Positions 18,403 through 27,523 of a stretch of 64,000 nucleotides of DNA are shown here, one piece after another. The notes under the pieces were generated by a model. The model ran no database searches, was not told the origin of the DNA, and saw nothing but the letters and a program-made list of their open reading frames with translations. This DNA comes from Devosia subaequoris. GTDB taxonomy: Bacteria; Pseudomonadota; Alphaproteobacteria; Rhizobiales; Devosiaceae. The translations under genes were made by a program, and so were the position numbers. Location: assembly GCF_014197055.1 (NCBI RefSeq), contig NZ_JACIEW010000001.1:620001-684000 (forward strand), read 5' to 3'. Position 1 is the first letter of the stretch. Every line of letters starts with the position of its first letter.

Positions 18403-18875
18403 TATTGGGATTGGAACGCTGTCAGCGTCCAGGTGTCACCTTCGAATGCGATGTCTCGCGACGTAACCAACCTGCCGCCCAGCGCCTGAGGCCAGAATTT
18501 CCGCGCCGCAACATTGGCGTGAGGCACAGCGATATGCCAGGCGCCGGGATGCGCCTTCAGGACCAGATCGAGCGTCGACCTGCCAACGCCCCTGCCCCGG
18601 TAGGCACGGAGCACGAAGAATTCTGCCATGAACCAGCAGGGTTTCCGGCCAGTCAGCGGGCACTCCTCTATGACCAGCGCGAAGCCGGCAATCTCTTCGC
18701 CTGACATGAGGAAATAGGGATGGCGCCAGAAACGGTCGAGGAAGCCGTATTCAAACCGGCCATCCGATCCCACTGGGAATGGCATGAATTCGGTCATGTC
18801 GTGCAGATAGAGCTGGATCAGATTGGCGATTGCGCTCTTGTCATCGTCCTTCGCCCTGCGGATCGATATGGTCAT
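18402..18875 (-). CDS. GNAT family N-acetyltransferase
   Basis: One hundred and fifty-seven residues of the GNAT fold. The N-terminal strand MTISIRRAKDDDKSAIANL, the acetyl-CoA loop VLRAYRGRGVGRSTLDLVL (the R-G-R-G-V-G segment), and a late NVAARKFWPQAL helix are all present. The substrate cannot be told from the sequence. It is separated by about 145 bases from the ABC exporter upstream on the same strand, and no promoter is obvious between them. Confidence 0.88.
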   Translation of the reverse strand: MTISIRRAKDDDKSAIANLIQLYLHDMTEFMPFPVGSDGRFEYGFLDRFWRHPYFLMSGEEIAGFALVIEECPLTGRKPCWFMAEFFVLRAYRGRGVGRSTLDLVLKAHPGAWHIAVPHANVAARKFWPQALGGRLVTSRDIAFEGDTWTLTAFQSQ

Positions 18876-19021
18876 GCCGCTGCTCCGATCAAACTGCTTC
18901 GGACGGCGCCGTTATATGCGCTGTCTAATCGCTCCTGAAGGCATTGATTGATCACCGCGGGCAACAGCGCGCCAATCGCTCCAACGCCATGCTTATTGTG
19001 ACCGCAGCGTCCGCCTGACGG

Positions 19022-20917
19022 CTATTCCGCAGCCGGCGTACCGCGCTTGACGAAGCCGTCGGGGTCGTTCTGGGTGCGGGCCAGCAGTTCCGCAGCCTCG
19101 TTTGCTTCGCGCTGGCGGTTCCACATCTGGGCATACAGACCATCCTGCTGCAGCAAATTGGCATGGTCACCACGCTCGGCGACCTGCCCGTCGCGCAGCA
19201 CCAGGATTTCATCGGCATTGACGACAGTGGAGAGGCGGTGGGCAATAACGACGGTAGTGCGGTTGCGCGACACCTCGTCCAGTGCGGCCTGAATGTCACG
19301 CTCGGTCTTGGTGTCTAGGGCAGAAGTGGCTTCATCCAGGATCAGGATCGAGGGCGACTTGAGGATGGTGCGGGCAATGGCAACGCGCTGCTTTTCACCG
19401 CCCGAGAGCTTCAGGCCGCGCTCGCCCACAGGCGTGTCGTAGCCCTTGGGCAGGGTCTCGATAAAGCCGGCGACCTGCGCCATACGCGCAGCTTCCTTGA
19501 CCTCTTCGGCAGAAGCGCCGGGACGGCCATATTCGATGTTGTAGCCGATGGTGTCGTTGAACAGCACGGTGTCCTGCGGGACCATGCCGATAGCCGAACG
19601 CAGGCTCTCCTGGGTGACGTCGCGCAGATCCTGCCCGTCGATCGTCACGCGGCCATCGGTTACGTCATAGAAACGGAACAGCAGGCGCGAGATGGTTGAT
19701 TTGCCTGCACCGGTCGGGCCGACAATGGCCACCGTCTTGCCTGCGGGGACATCGAAGCTGACCCCTTTCAGGATCGGACGGTCCGGATCGTAGTGGAAGC
19801 TAACGTCCTCAAAGCGGATGACGGGACCGGTCACGGCGAGCGATTTCGCGCCGGGCTTGTCCTGAATCTCGGGATCCTGGTCGAGCAGCTTGAACATCTC
19901 CTCGATATCGGTGAGGCCCTGGCGGAGCTCGCGATAGACAAAGCCGATGAAGTTGAGCGGCCGATAGATCTGCATTAGGAAGGTGTTGAGCAGAACAAAA
20001 TCACCCAGGGTCAACGTGCCGTCCATGACGCCCAGGATGGACATGATGGAAATGGCAAGAAAGCCGCTATAGAAGATGACCGCCTGGCCGAAGTTGAGGA
20101 AACCAAGCGAGGTCCAGATGCGGATGGCCGAGCGTTCATAGCCCTCCATCGCGCCATCGAAGCGCCGGGCTTCCATGTCTTCATTGGCGAAGTACTTCAC
20201 CGTCTCGAAGTTGAGCAGGCTGTCAATCGCCTTGCCGTTGGCGTCGGTATCGCTCTCGTTCATGTCCCGGCGGATGGAGATGCGCCAGTTCGAGGCCTTG
20301 ATGGTGAAATAGAGATAGCCCCAGATCATCACCACCAGCACGCCGAGATAGCTGACACCAAACAGCCAGACAAAAATGACGGCCACCACGACAAACTCGA
20401 CCATGGTCGGGGCGATGTTGAGCATGGCGAAGCGGACCACCGTCTCAATGCCCTTGGTGCCGCGCTCGATAACGCGCGACAGGCCGCCGGTGCGCCGCTG
20501 CAGGTGAAAGCGCAGCGACAGGCGATGCATGTGGTGAAAGGTCTGCAGGGCCAGCTTGCGCACGGCATGCTGACCGACACTGGCGAACCAGACATCGCGC
20601 AATTGCTGGAAGCCGGCGTCCACGATATTGCCGACGACATAAGCGATGACCAGGACCAGGGGTATCGCCAATCCAAGCACCAAAGTCTGGTCCGGCTCGG
20701 GGCCATCCAGGCTATCGATGATGCCCTTGTAGGCGAAGGGTATGAGGGTCGTGGCGACCTTGCTCGCCAACAGCGCGGCCAGCGCCATAACCACCCGCAT
20801 CCTCAGATCGGGGCGATTATTCGGCCACATATAGGACCAGAGATTCCGAACGGTAGAAAATACCGAACCCTCATCCGCGCTGACGGACGGTTTCTTCTCA
20901 GTGCTGTCAGAAGCCAT
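19022..20917 (-). CDS. ATM1-type ABC exporter, fused permease and ATPase
   Basis: Six hundred and thirty-one residues. Six membrane helices occupy the first ~330 residues and include the ATM1-family segments RTGGLSRVIERGTKGIE and NFETVKYFANE. The ATPase has Walker A GPTGAGKST near residue 400, signature LSGGEKQRVAIART near 503, and Walker B ILILDEATSAL near 521. Bacterial ATM1 proteins export glutathione-linked metals or glutathione persulfides. The ATG overlaps the stop of an ArsR-type regulator by one base (TGATG), so the pair is coupled. This suggests a metal- or sulfur-responsive detoxification unit. Confidence 0.93.
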   Translation of the reverse strand: MASDSTEKKPSVSADEGSVFSTVRNLWSYMWPNNRPDLRMRVVMALAALLASKVATTLIPFAYKGIIDSLDGPEPDQTLVLGLAIPLVLVIAYVVGNIVDAGFQQLRDVWFASVGQHAVRKLALQTFHHMHRLSLRFHLQRRTGGLSRVIERGTKGIETVVRFAMLNIAPTMVEFVVVAVIFVWLFGVSYLGVLVVMIWGYLYFTIKASNWRISIRRDMNESDTDANGKAIDSLLNFETVKYFANEDMEARRFDGAMEGYERSAIRIWTSLGFLNFGQAVIFYSGFLAISIMSILGVMDGTLTLGDFVLLNTFLMQIYRPLNFIGFVYRELRQGLTDIEEMFKLLDQDPEIQDKPGAKSLAVTGPVIRFEDVSFHYDPDRPILKGVSFDVPAGKTVAIVGPTGAGKSTISRLLFRFYDVTDGRVTIDGQDLRDVTQESLRSAIGMVPQDTVLFNDTIGYNIEYGRPGASAEEVKEAARMAQVAGFIETLPKGYDTPVGERGLKLSGGEKQRVAIARTILKSPSILILDEATSALDTKTERDIQAALDEVSRNRTTVVIAHRLSTVVNADEILVLRDGQVAERGDHANLLQQDGLYAQMWNRQREANEAAELLARTQNDPDGFVKRGTPAAE

Positions 20918-21237
20918 CAGGCCTGTTCCGTTTCCTTGTTGGCGGCGACGGGCGCCAGCCCCTTGAGGAGACCGCCAAAGGCCGAATTGAGTTCGGCCAG
21001 TTTGTCATGGCGGAGACAATAGCGATTGCGCGTGCCATGCGGCTTGCGCTCGATCAGGCCTGCATCGAGCAGAACCTTGATATGCTGGGAGACGGTCGAC
21101 TGGGCCAGGGTCAAGCTGTCCGTTACATCGGCGCAACAGCATTGACCCTGCTGTTGGGTGGCCAGAATGCGCAGGATCTCCAGACGTACGGGGTGTCCAA
21201 GCGCACGCATGGTATTGGCAATGTCATCATCATGCAT
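20917..21237 (-). CDS. ArsR family winged-helix regulator with a Cys-Cys-Cys motif
   Basis: One hundred and six residues, the compact ArsR/SmtB size. NTMRALGHPVRLEILRIL leads into the helix-turn-helix (TLAQSTVSQHIKVLLDAGLIERK). Cys33, Cys34 and Cys35 sit just before helix alpha-3, close to the metal- or thiol-sensing position of ArsR and CadC proteins. It overlaps the start of the ATM1 exporter gene by one base and is therefore the probable controller of that exporter, responding to a soft metal or reactive sulfur species. No clean palindromic operator was found in the 60 bases upstream. Confidence 0.88.
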   Translation of the reverse strand: MHDDDIANTMRALGHPVRLEILRILATQQQGQCCCADVTDSLTLAQSTVSQHIKVLLDAGLIERKPHGTRNRYCLRHDKLAELNSAFGGLLKGLAPVAANKETEQA

Positions 21238-21346
21238 GGCGCTGTGCTCGGCGTGTCGGGACCGCCCAGTGGGGCTGGCGCTGTCCGGTTGATCGGTGAA
21301 TTACGATGGAAAATGGGGCTTGCCGCGCGGAAAATCAATAGGCCCG

Positions 21347-21372
21347 TGAAAACGGCGCCTTTCGGCGCCGCT
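21347..21372 (-). terminator. Rho-independent terminator after the LysM protein gene
   Basis: On the minus strand, GGCGCC-GAAA-GGCGCC with the stable GAAA tetraloop is followed by GTTTTC. It lies 11 bases beyond the LysM gene stop. Confidence 0.7.
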
Positions 21373-21382
21373 TTCTGGTGGA

Positions 21383-23644
21383 TTACCGAACCAGAGCATC
21401 CTCGGGCAGGTCGAAAACCTGACCCGGATAGATCCGGTCCGGATCGCGGATCTGGCCGGTGTTGGCCTGATAGATCGTCGTGTATTTGAGCCCTTCGCCA
21501 TATACGCGACGTGCGATAGTCCAGAGGTTGTCGCCGCGGCGAATAATGGCCTTGCCGGAGGCAAAACGCTGCGCATCCGGATCTCCCAAGGATACGGCGA
21601 CCATTGTCGGCACAGCAGGCTCATCCGAGACCGTTTCCGCAGGCGTCTCAACCGGCTCGGCCAGTGCCTGCTGTGGTTCCGCCGTGGTGGGCGCGTCAGC
21701 GGCAGGAGGGGCAGACGCCGGTTCGGCCGTTACGGGCTCTGTCTGCTCAACCGATGCAGCTTGCTCATCAGGTGCTTCACGCGCCGGTTCCGACTCTGCA
21801 ACGACCGGCTCAGGTGTCTCAACTGGCGGGGGCGCCTCCTCCTCGGCTGCAGCCACGTCGGGTTCGATCGCAGGCTGGTCAGGCGTCACCACCACAGGCT
21901 CGACCGGAGCGTCTGCCGCGGGGACCGCGGCTGCTGGAGCGGCGGTTTCGGGCGGCGAAGCAGGTTCGCTTTCCAGCGCTGGTGCTTGAGCAATATCGAC
22001 CGACGTTTCGGCACCCGGCACTTCCACGACGAAATTAACTTCGGCGCGCGCGATGACTTCAGCGGAGTTGGGTTGTAGCAAGTCCACGCGCACGCGCTGG
22101 CTGGGCGCGTCCAGCACCGGACCGGCCTCGACCAGCCAGCGACCACCTTCAATCGTTGCGTCCGCGACGAAGCTATCGTCGACATAGAGGCGAACAATAC
22201 CACCCTCGGGCCCGGCACCTGCAAAGAAGGTGCGGTCATTTTCGATCTCAATGGCATCGATGGTTGGCGGCACCACCGGCGCTGCCGCCAGCGTTTCGGC
22301 AGCCTGCTCGGCGACCGCTTCGGCGGCCGGATCAGGGTCCGTTGCAGCGATCTGCGGATCTTCGACGATTCCGGCTGTTGCCGCTGGTTCCGGCTCGGTG
22401 GCGGAGGCAGGCGTCGATTCAGGCTGTGGCAGAGTGGGTGCGGCTGCCTCCTCGGCCTCCTCGGCGGGAATGGTCTCTGCGGCTGGCACAGGGGTGTCGG
22501 TAGGGGGCTGCGCCTCATCTGCAGGCTGGGCATTGGTCACAGGCGCGGGCGAAACCACCGCTTCGTCCTGATCCAGGGGCTGTGCCGGTTCTGCAGGTGC
22601 CGGCGCTTGTGTTTCCGGTTGCCCCGCTACGTCCATCTCAGCAGCTTCGGTTGGTCCCGACGTGTCGACACCGGTTTGCGCTCCGGTGGCCGTTTGGGCG
22701 GGCGCAATGCGGCTTTCGTCTGCAGGAGGGGATGCGGGCTCGGGGCTGGCCGGTTCGGCAGCAGTCTCGGGCTCAGCGGCGGGGACGTCGGGTGCGAGCG
22801 GCGCGGTGGTTTGCTGGGACGCAGCAGCTTCGGAAGGTTCGAGCGCTTCGAGAGCCTGCTGTGGCTCAACGGCCGTGAGTGGCACAGCCGGCGCATCTTC
22901 GGACGCAGCAGGTTGTGCCGGAGCCACCGGATTCGCGGCAGGACGATCCTGAGCGGGTTGCAGAGGATTTGCAGCAGGAGCTAGCGCCATCTGCGTGGGC
23001 GCGTTCAGGCCCTGCAGCACTTCGCTGGCCTCGCCCGGCGTACTGGCGACGACCAGAGGCTGGCTGGATTTGTCCTCGTTGATGACGACGATAAAGGAGT
23101 CCTCGGCGCTGCCGGGCTTGCCCTCTTCGCCCAGCGTGATTTCCATTCCGCCAGGCGGCAGCGGCGCATCGGGTACGAAGACCCAATCACCGCTCGATTC
23201 CACCTCGACGGTTCCGAGCAGTTCTCCATTGGCGAACACTTCAACGCGACTGCCTGGCGTACCGCTACCAGCGATAACAACCGAGCCGTCGGGTTCGGCG
23301 CGCAGCAGGCCGAACGTGGCGGCGACAACCTGATCGACGTCGGCTTCAGCCTCCGCCTCTATAGGTGGCGTGACATCCAGTTCGGGTTCGGCAGGCACCG
23401 CTTCTTCGACACTGGCGACGACTTCTTCGGCGGGCGCTTCGGTCTCGGCAACTGCAGGCGCAGGCGGAGCCGGGATAAGCCCGACTTCAACCATCTTACC
23501 GCGTAGGCATTGCCCCATACCGTCGGGGCTGTTGAAACAGGTGACAATCGATGGACCGGACAGAACGCCTAGAACAACGAGTAGAGTGACTGCCGCTGCC
23601 CCGATCGTCAGAGCCAGAGGTCGTTTCGGAGCGGTTTCGGCCAG
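21383..23644 (-). CDS. membrane-anchored, Pro/Ala/Glu-rich LysM protein with Ig-like domains; non-ATG start
   Basis: About 753 residues if translation starts at CTG 23644, which has GGGAGG five bases upstream. The first ATG (23518) would omit a hydrophobic anchor (LALTIGAAAVTLLVVLGVL) and part of a conserved-looking CFNSPDGMGQCLRGK segment. ATT at 23668, overlapping the cimA stop, is another candidate. After the anchor come an Ig-like fold (AEPDGSVVIAGSGTPGSRVEVF), several hundred residues of acidic Pro/Ala/Glu linker, a second Ig-like fold (TFFAGAGPEGGIVRLYVDD), more linker, and a C-terminal LysM domain (IIRRGDNLWTIARRVYGEG ... YPGQVFDLPED) that binds peptidoglycan. It should span the periplasm from membrane to cell wall. 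Exact role unknown. Confidence 0.85.
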   Translation of the reverse strand: MAETAPKRPLALTIGAAAVTLLVVLGVLSGPSIVTCFNSPDGMGQCLRGKMVEVGLIPAPPAPAVAETEAPAEEVVASVEEAVPAEPELDVTPPIEAEAEADVDQVVAATFGLLRAEPDGSVVIAGSGTPGSRVEVFANGELLGTVEVESSGDWVFVPDAPLPPGGMEITLGEEGKPGSAEDSFIVVINEDKSSQPLVVASTPGEASEVLQGLNAPTQMALAPAANPLQPAQDRPAANPVAPAQPAASEDAPAVPLTAVEPQQALEALEPSEAAASQQTTAPLAPDVPAAEPETAAEPASPEPASPPADESRIAPAQTATGAQTGVDTSGPTEAAEMDVAGQPETQAPAPAEPAQPLDQDEAVVSPAPVTNAQPADEAQPPTDTPVPAAETIPAEEAEEAAAPTLPQPESTPASATEPEPAATAGIVEDPQIAATDPDPAAEAVAEQAAETLAAAPVVPPTIDAIEIENDRTFFAGAGPEGGIVRLYVDDSFVADATIEGGRWLVEAGPVLDAPSQRVRVDLLQPNSAEVIARAEVNFVVEVPGAETSVDIAQAPALESEPASPPETAAPAAAVPAADAPVEPVVVTPDQPAIEPDVAAAEEEAPPPVETPEPVVAESEPAREAPDEQAASVEQTEPVTAEPASAPPAADAPTTAEPQQALAEPVETPAETVSDEPAVPTMVAVSLGDPDAQRFASGKAIIRRGDNLWTIARRVYGEGLKYTTIYQANTGQIRDPDRIYPGQVFDLPEDALVR

Positions 23645-23667
23645 TTTGCCCTCCCGGTAAAATTCAA

Positions 23668-25311
23668 TCAGCCGGCGAGTGTTCTCGCCCGGCTGGCGTT
23701 TGCCCCCAGTGTCGAATCCTGTGCCGCCTCAGTCTTCAACAGCTTGTATGTGATTGATTCATACAGAGCTTCAAACGAGGCATCAATGATATTGGGCGAA
23801 ACGCCGATAGTTACCCAGCGCTCACCGCTGCCGTCTCGGCTCTCGACCAGTACACGGGTGACCGCGCCCGTGCCGCCGTCCAGGATACGCACTTTGAAGT
23901 CGACCAACTCCAGATCTTCGATTCGGGAGGAATACTTGCCCAGATCCTTGCGCAGGGCCTGATCCAGCGCGTTGACTGGACCATTGCCCTCGGCCACCGA
24001 CATCAGCAATTCGCCATCGACCCGGATTTTGACCACGGCTTCGGTGACTGTAACTTCCTCACCGAGGGCGTTGTGGCGCCGCTCGACCATGGCGCGGTAG
24101 TGTTCGACGTCGAAAAAATCGGGCAGCGTGCCAAGAACGCGGCGCGCGAGAACCGCGAAGGACGCATCGGCGCCGTCATAGGAGTAGCCGCGGGATTCGC
24201 GTTCCTTGACAGTGGCGAGCAGCTTTTCCAGCTTCGGATCGTCCTTTTGCAATGCAATGTCGTGTCGGGCCAATGCGGTGAGCAGGTTGGATTTGCCAGC
24301 CTGCTGTGACACCATGATGGAGCGTTCATTGCCGACGCTTTCGGGCGGCACATGCTCATAGGTAGAAAAATCCTTGAGCAGGGCCGAGGCGTGGATGCCT
24401 GCCTTGGTGGCAAAAGCCGATGCGCCAACATAAGGCGCCTGCCGCGCGGGCGCGCGGTTGAGCCGGTCGTCGAAAGCGCGCGAAATATGCGTCAACTGTT
24501 CGAGATGGTCGGGCGTGATGCCAGTTTCGAAGCGGTCGGCATAATAGGGTTTGAGCGCCAGGGTCGGGATCAGGGTCACCAGATTGGCATTGCCGCAGCG
24601 CTCGCCCAGGCCGTTCAGGGTGCCCTGCACCTGGCAGACGCCGGCTTCAATAGCGGCCAGAGCGTTGGCGACGGCCTGGCCGGTATCATCATGGGGATGG
24701 ATGCCCAAGCGATCCCCGGGCGCGATGGTCATCACGTCCGCAACGATCTCGCGCACTTCCGAAGGCATGGTGCCCCCATTGGTGTCACAGAGCACGACCC
24801 AGCGCGCACCGGCCTCAAGCGCCGTCTTCACGCAATCCAGGGCATAGGTGCGGTCGGCCTTGTAACCATCAAAAAAGTGTTCGAGATCGACCAGCACTTC
24901 CTTGTTGCCGTCCGAGGCGGTGCGCACCGAGTCGGCAATGCCTTCGAGGTGTTCGTCGGTGCTGCAGCCAAGCGCCAGCTCGACCTGATAGTCCCAGGCC
25001 TTGGCAACATAGCAGACGGCCTCTGCCGACGAATTGACCAACCCCATCACGCCGGGGTCATTTGCGGCCGAGCGCCCTGCCCGCTTGGTCATGCCGAAGG
25101 CGGTGAAAATGGCTTTGTTCGTGCGCTTTTTTTCGAAGAAGGCGGTGTCGACGGGATTGGCACCGGGATAGCCGCCTTCAATATAGTCCACACCAATCTG
25201 TTCGAGCATGCCGGCAATGGCAATCTTGTCCTCGAGCGAGAACTCAATGCCGGCGGTCTGCGCACCGTCGCGCAGGGTGGTGTCGAATAGATAAAGGCGT
25301 GTGCGGGACAT
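23668..25311 (-). CDS. cimA: citramalate synthase
   Basis: Five hundred and forty-seven residues. The catalytic TIM barrel opens with FDTTLRDGAQTAGIEFSLEDK, continues with GGYPGANPVD, and has the metal-binding HPHDDTGQAVAN; a LeuA-type regulatory domain closes the protein. It condenses pyruvate with acetyl-CoA to (R)-citramalate, a threonine-independent route to isoleucine. The length and the GGYPG segment fit CimA rather than LeuA. The ATG at 25311 gives the family N-terminus; the longer frame from 25401 adds 30 unrelated residues and overlaps the upstream gene. Its stop abuts the candidate start of the LysM gene. Confidence 0.92.
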   Translation of the reverse strand: MSRTRLYLFDTTLRDGAQTAGIEFSLEDKIAIAGMLEQIGVDYIEGGYPGANPVDTAFFEKKRTNKAIFTAFGMTKRAGRSAANDPGVMGLVNSSAEAVCYVAKAWDYQVELALGCSTDEHLEGIADSVRTASDGNKEVLVDLEHFFDGYKADRTYALDCVKTALEAGARWVVLCDTNGGTMPSEVREIVADVMTIAPGDRLGIHPHDDTGQAVANALAAIEAGVCQVQGTLNGLGERCGNANLVTLIPTLALKPYYADRFETGITPDHLEQLTHISRAFDDRLNRAPARQAPYVGASAFATKAGIHASALLKDFSTYEHVPPESVGNERSIMVSQQAGKSNLLTALARHDIALQKDDPKLEKLLATVKERESRGYSYDGADASFAVLARRVLGTLPDFFDVEHYRAMVERRHNALGEEVTVTEAVVKIRVDGELLMSVAEGNGPVNALDQALRKDLGKYSSRIEDLELVDFKVRILDGGTGAVTRVLVESRDGSGERWVTIGVSPNIIDASFEALYESITYKLLKTEAAQDSTLGANASRARTLAG

Positions 25312-25328
25312 TGGGGGCCTAACTGGGC

Positions 25329-25823
25329 TTACTGTTTCTTGGGCCAGACTTCGGTGTCGTGGTCGGGATGCTGATGCGATGTTGCCTGAATGGCGCTCCA
25401 CCAGTCTTCGCGCTCCGGATCTTCGGTAATGCCGCCATGCTCGATGGATGGCAATGTGTCGAACCAGGGCACGCGGCTTTCATTGCCGGTATTGGCGTGG
25501 GGCGGGAACTGCTCGGGATGGTCGAGAGCTCCGACCATGAAATTGACCCGATCGCCCTGGCGGTCGTCGTAGAAGAGCGGCGTACCGCAATTGGCGCAGA
25601 ACCCTCGGTCCACGTGTTCTGAGCTGCGAAAGCGGCTTGGCTCCCCCCGCGTCCAGGTGATGGCATCGCGCGGCGCGGCGACCAGGGCCGCAAAAATATT
25701 TCCGGCGGCCTTCTGGCACATGCGACAGTGACAGATGTGGGAATTGTCCAGCATCTCGGTGGCATGGAACCGCACGGCACCACATTGGCAGCCGCCGCTG
25801 ACTTCGATCTTGTAGCGTTCCAT
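25329..25823 (-). CDS. GFA family zinc-binding protein
   Basis: One hundred and sixty-four residues with both zinc sites of the GFA (glutathione-dependent formaldehyde-activating enzyme) family: GGCQCGAVRF, CHCRMCQKAAG and FCANCGTPLFY. Few family members have a proven activity, and many lack formaldehyde chemistry, so the name should be read as a fold. GGAGAAGGTG directly precedes the ATG at 25823. It lies between cysS (25 bases upstream) and cimA (17 bases downstream), so it belongs to that operon. Confidence 0.9.
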   Translation of the reverse strand: MERYKIEVSGGCQCGAVRFHATEMLDNSHICHCRMCQKAAGNIFAALVAAPRDAITWTRGEPSRFRSSEHVDRGFCANCGTPLFYDDRQGDRVNFMVGALDHPEQFPPHANTGNESRVPWFDTLPSIEHGGITEDPEREDWWSAIQATSHQHPDHDTEVWPKKQ

Positions 25824-25848
25824 CACCTTCTCCCTCCGAGGCAAAGTG

Positions 25849-27267
25849 TCATCGCTTGACCTCCCACTTGGTCTGACGCTGGCCGTTCTCGTCCTTGTAG
25901 TCCATCAGGGCGATGCCCTGTTCGGCGAGCTCGTTGCGGATGGCGTCGGCCTTGGCGAAGTCTTTGGCGTTGAGGGCGGCAAGGCGGGCGGTCACTTGCG
26001 TTTGGACCGCGCCAGCCTCCACATCCTCGCCGGAAAACCAATGTGTTGCCGTATCGGTGAGCAAGCCAAGCAAGGCCGCGCTGGCCTTGAGCGAGCGCAT
26101 GGCTGGCGCGATACCCTTGACTGCTTCGGCGCGCAGTTCATGCAAGGCTTGGACGGCTGCCGGGGTATTTAGGTCGTCATCAAGCGCGTCGACCATGCCG
26201 GCACATAAAAGTCCGCCCTCGGCCGTCACGTCGCCCACCGCACGGTACCAGCCGTTGAGCAACGCTTCAGCTTCCTCCAACCGTCGCACCGTGAAATCGA
26301 TCGGCTCACGATAATGCGTCATCAGCATCGCTAGCCGCAGCACTTCGCCGGGCCATTTGCGGCCGCCGAAGGCTTCGGTTTCGAGCAGGTCGTGGATGGT
26401 GAAGAAGTTGCCCAGCGACTTGCTCATCTTCTGGCCTTCGACCTGCAGAAAGCCATTATGCATCCAGACATTGGCCATGGCGTGCGAGCCGTGGGCGCAG
26501 CGGGACTGGGCGATTTCGTTTTCATGGTGCGGGAAGATGAGATCGAGGCCGCCTCCATGAATGTCGAAGGTTTCGCCGAGATAGCGCTCGGACATGGCCG
26601 AGCACTCAATATGCCAGCCGGGGCGGCCGCGACCCCAGGGGCTGTCCCAACCGGGTTCATCCTCGGACGATAGTTTCCAGAGCACGAAATCGGCGGGGTT
26701 GCGCTTGTGGGTGTCGATGGCGACGCGGGCGCCAGCCAGATTGTCTTCGAGATTGCGGCCTGAAAGCTGGCCGTAATCGGGCATGGAATCGACGGCGAAC
26801 AGCACTTCGCCGTCCGCCTCATAGGCATTACCCTTATCCAGCAAACGCTGGATCATCTCCTGCATCTCGACGATGTTTTCGGTGGCTCGGGGCTGTATCG
26901 TCGGCTCCAGGCAACCCAACGCCGCTACATCCTTCTGATATTGCGCTGCGGTGGTTTCGGTGACCTTGCGGATCGCCTCGTTCAGGGGCAGGTCAGGATG
27001 ATCGCGCAGGGCACGGGCGTTGATCTTGTCATCGACGTCGGTGATGTTGCGCACATAGGTGACGTGCTCTTCCCCATAGGTGTAGCGCAGCAGGCGAAAC
27101 AGCAGGTCGAAGACGATGGCGGCGCGACCATTGCCGATATGGGCGAAGTCATAGACCGTGGGACCGCAGGCATAGAGGCGCACATTGTTCTCGTCCATCG
27201 GCACGAAGGGCGCCTTGGTCCGGGTGAGCGTGTTATAGAGAGAAAGCTGCGGCTTTGCCGGGGTCAT
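25849..27267 (-). CDS. cysS: cysteinyl-tRNA synthetase
   Basis: Four hundred and seventy-two residues, standard length. The class I signatures are HIGN at residues 43-46 (in [15 protein letters not shown]) and [12 protein letters not shown] near residue 279. Zinc-site residues are present in [10 protein letters not shown] and the following [19 protein letters not shown]. It charges tRNA-Cys with cysteine. The ATG at 27267 has AGGACC upstream and gives a normal start; the frame opening at 27327 would add 20 unusual residues. It heads the minus-strand run cysS-GFA-cimA-LysM. Confidence 0.96.
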   Translation of the reverse strand: MTPAKPQLSLYNTLTRTKAPFVPMDENNVRLYACGPTVYDFAHIGNGRAAIVFDLLFRLLRYTYGEEHVTYVRNITDVDDKINARALRDHPDLPLNEAIRKVTETTAAQYQKDVAALGCLEPTIQPRATENIVEMQEMIQRLLDKGNAYEADGEVLFAVDSMPDYGQLSGRNLEDNLAGARVAIDTHKRNPADFVLWKLSSEDEPGWDSPWGRGRPGWHIECSAMSERYLGETFDIHGGGLDLIFPHHENEIAQSRCAHGSHAMANVWMHNGFLQVEGQKMSKSLGNFFTIHDLLETEAFGGRKWPGEVLRLAMLMTHYREPIDFTVRRLEEAEALLNGWYRAVGDVTAEGGLLCAGMVDALDDDLNTPAAVQALHELRAEAVKGIAPAMRSLKASAALLGLLTDTATHWFSGEDVEAGAVQTQVTARLAALNAKDFAKADAIRNELAEQGIALMDYKDENGQRQTKWEVKR

Positions 27268-27368
27268 CGCGGGGTCCTGTGGGCCATACGGTATTGCTCT
27301 GGCGGGAGAGCCTCTATCCGTTTTCAAACCATCAGGATGAAGAAGACCGCTCCGCCAACGCTGGGGTT

Positions 27369-27398
27369 AGCAGGTAATAATGCAGCAGGTAATGGTGC
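27369..27398. repeat. imperfect 15-base tandem repeat upstream of cysS
   Basis: Two adjacent 15-base units, AGCAGGTAATAATGC and AGCAGGTAATGGTGC, differ at two positions. They lie about 100 bases upstream of the cysS start. They may be a binding site or a chance duplication. Confidence 0.4.
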
Positions 27399-27449
27399 AT
27401 GCGGTGTTCATGGCGCGGAGATTGGCCGCGCGGCCCGAAGAAATCAAGT

Positions 27450-27482
27450 GCAAATAAAAAGAGGGCGACCCGAGGGCCGCCC
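27450..27482 (-). terminator. Rho-independent terminator after the cytochrome c' gene
   Basis: On the minus strand, GGGCGGCCC and GGGTCGCCC (one G-U pair) with a 2-base loop are followed by TCTTTTTATTTG. It lies about 40 bases past the stop. Confidence 0.8.
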
Positions 27483-27523
27483 ATTCGCTTTGGAGGCGAT
27501 AGATTCGAATACGCGCGGGGCAG

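Noticed and set aside
21480-22984. Long plus-strand Ala/Ser/Arg-rich frames opposite the LysM gene
   Set aside because: They mirror the Pro/Ala/Glu-rich coding of the minus-strand gene and show no fold or ribosome site.
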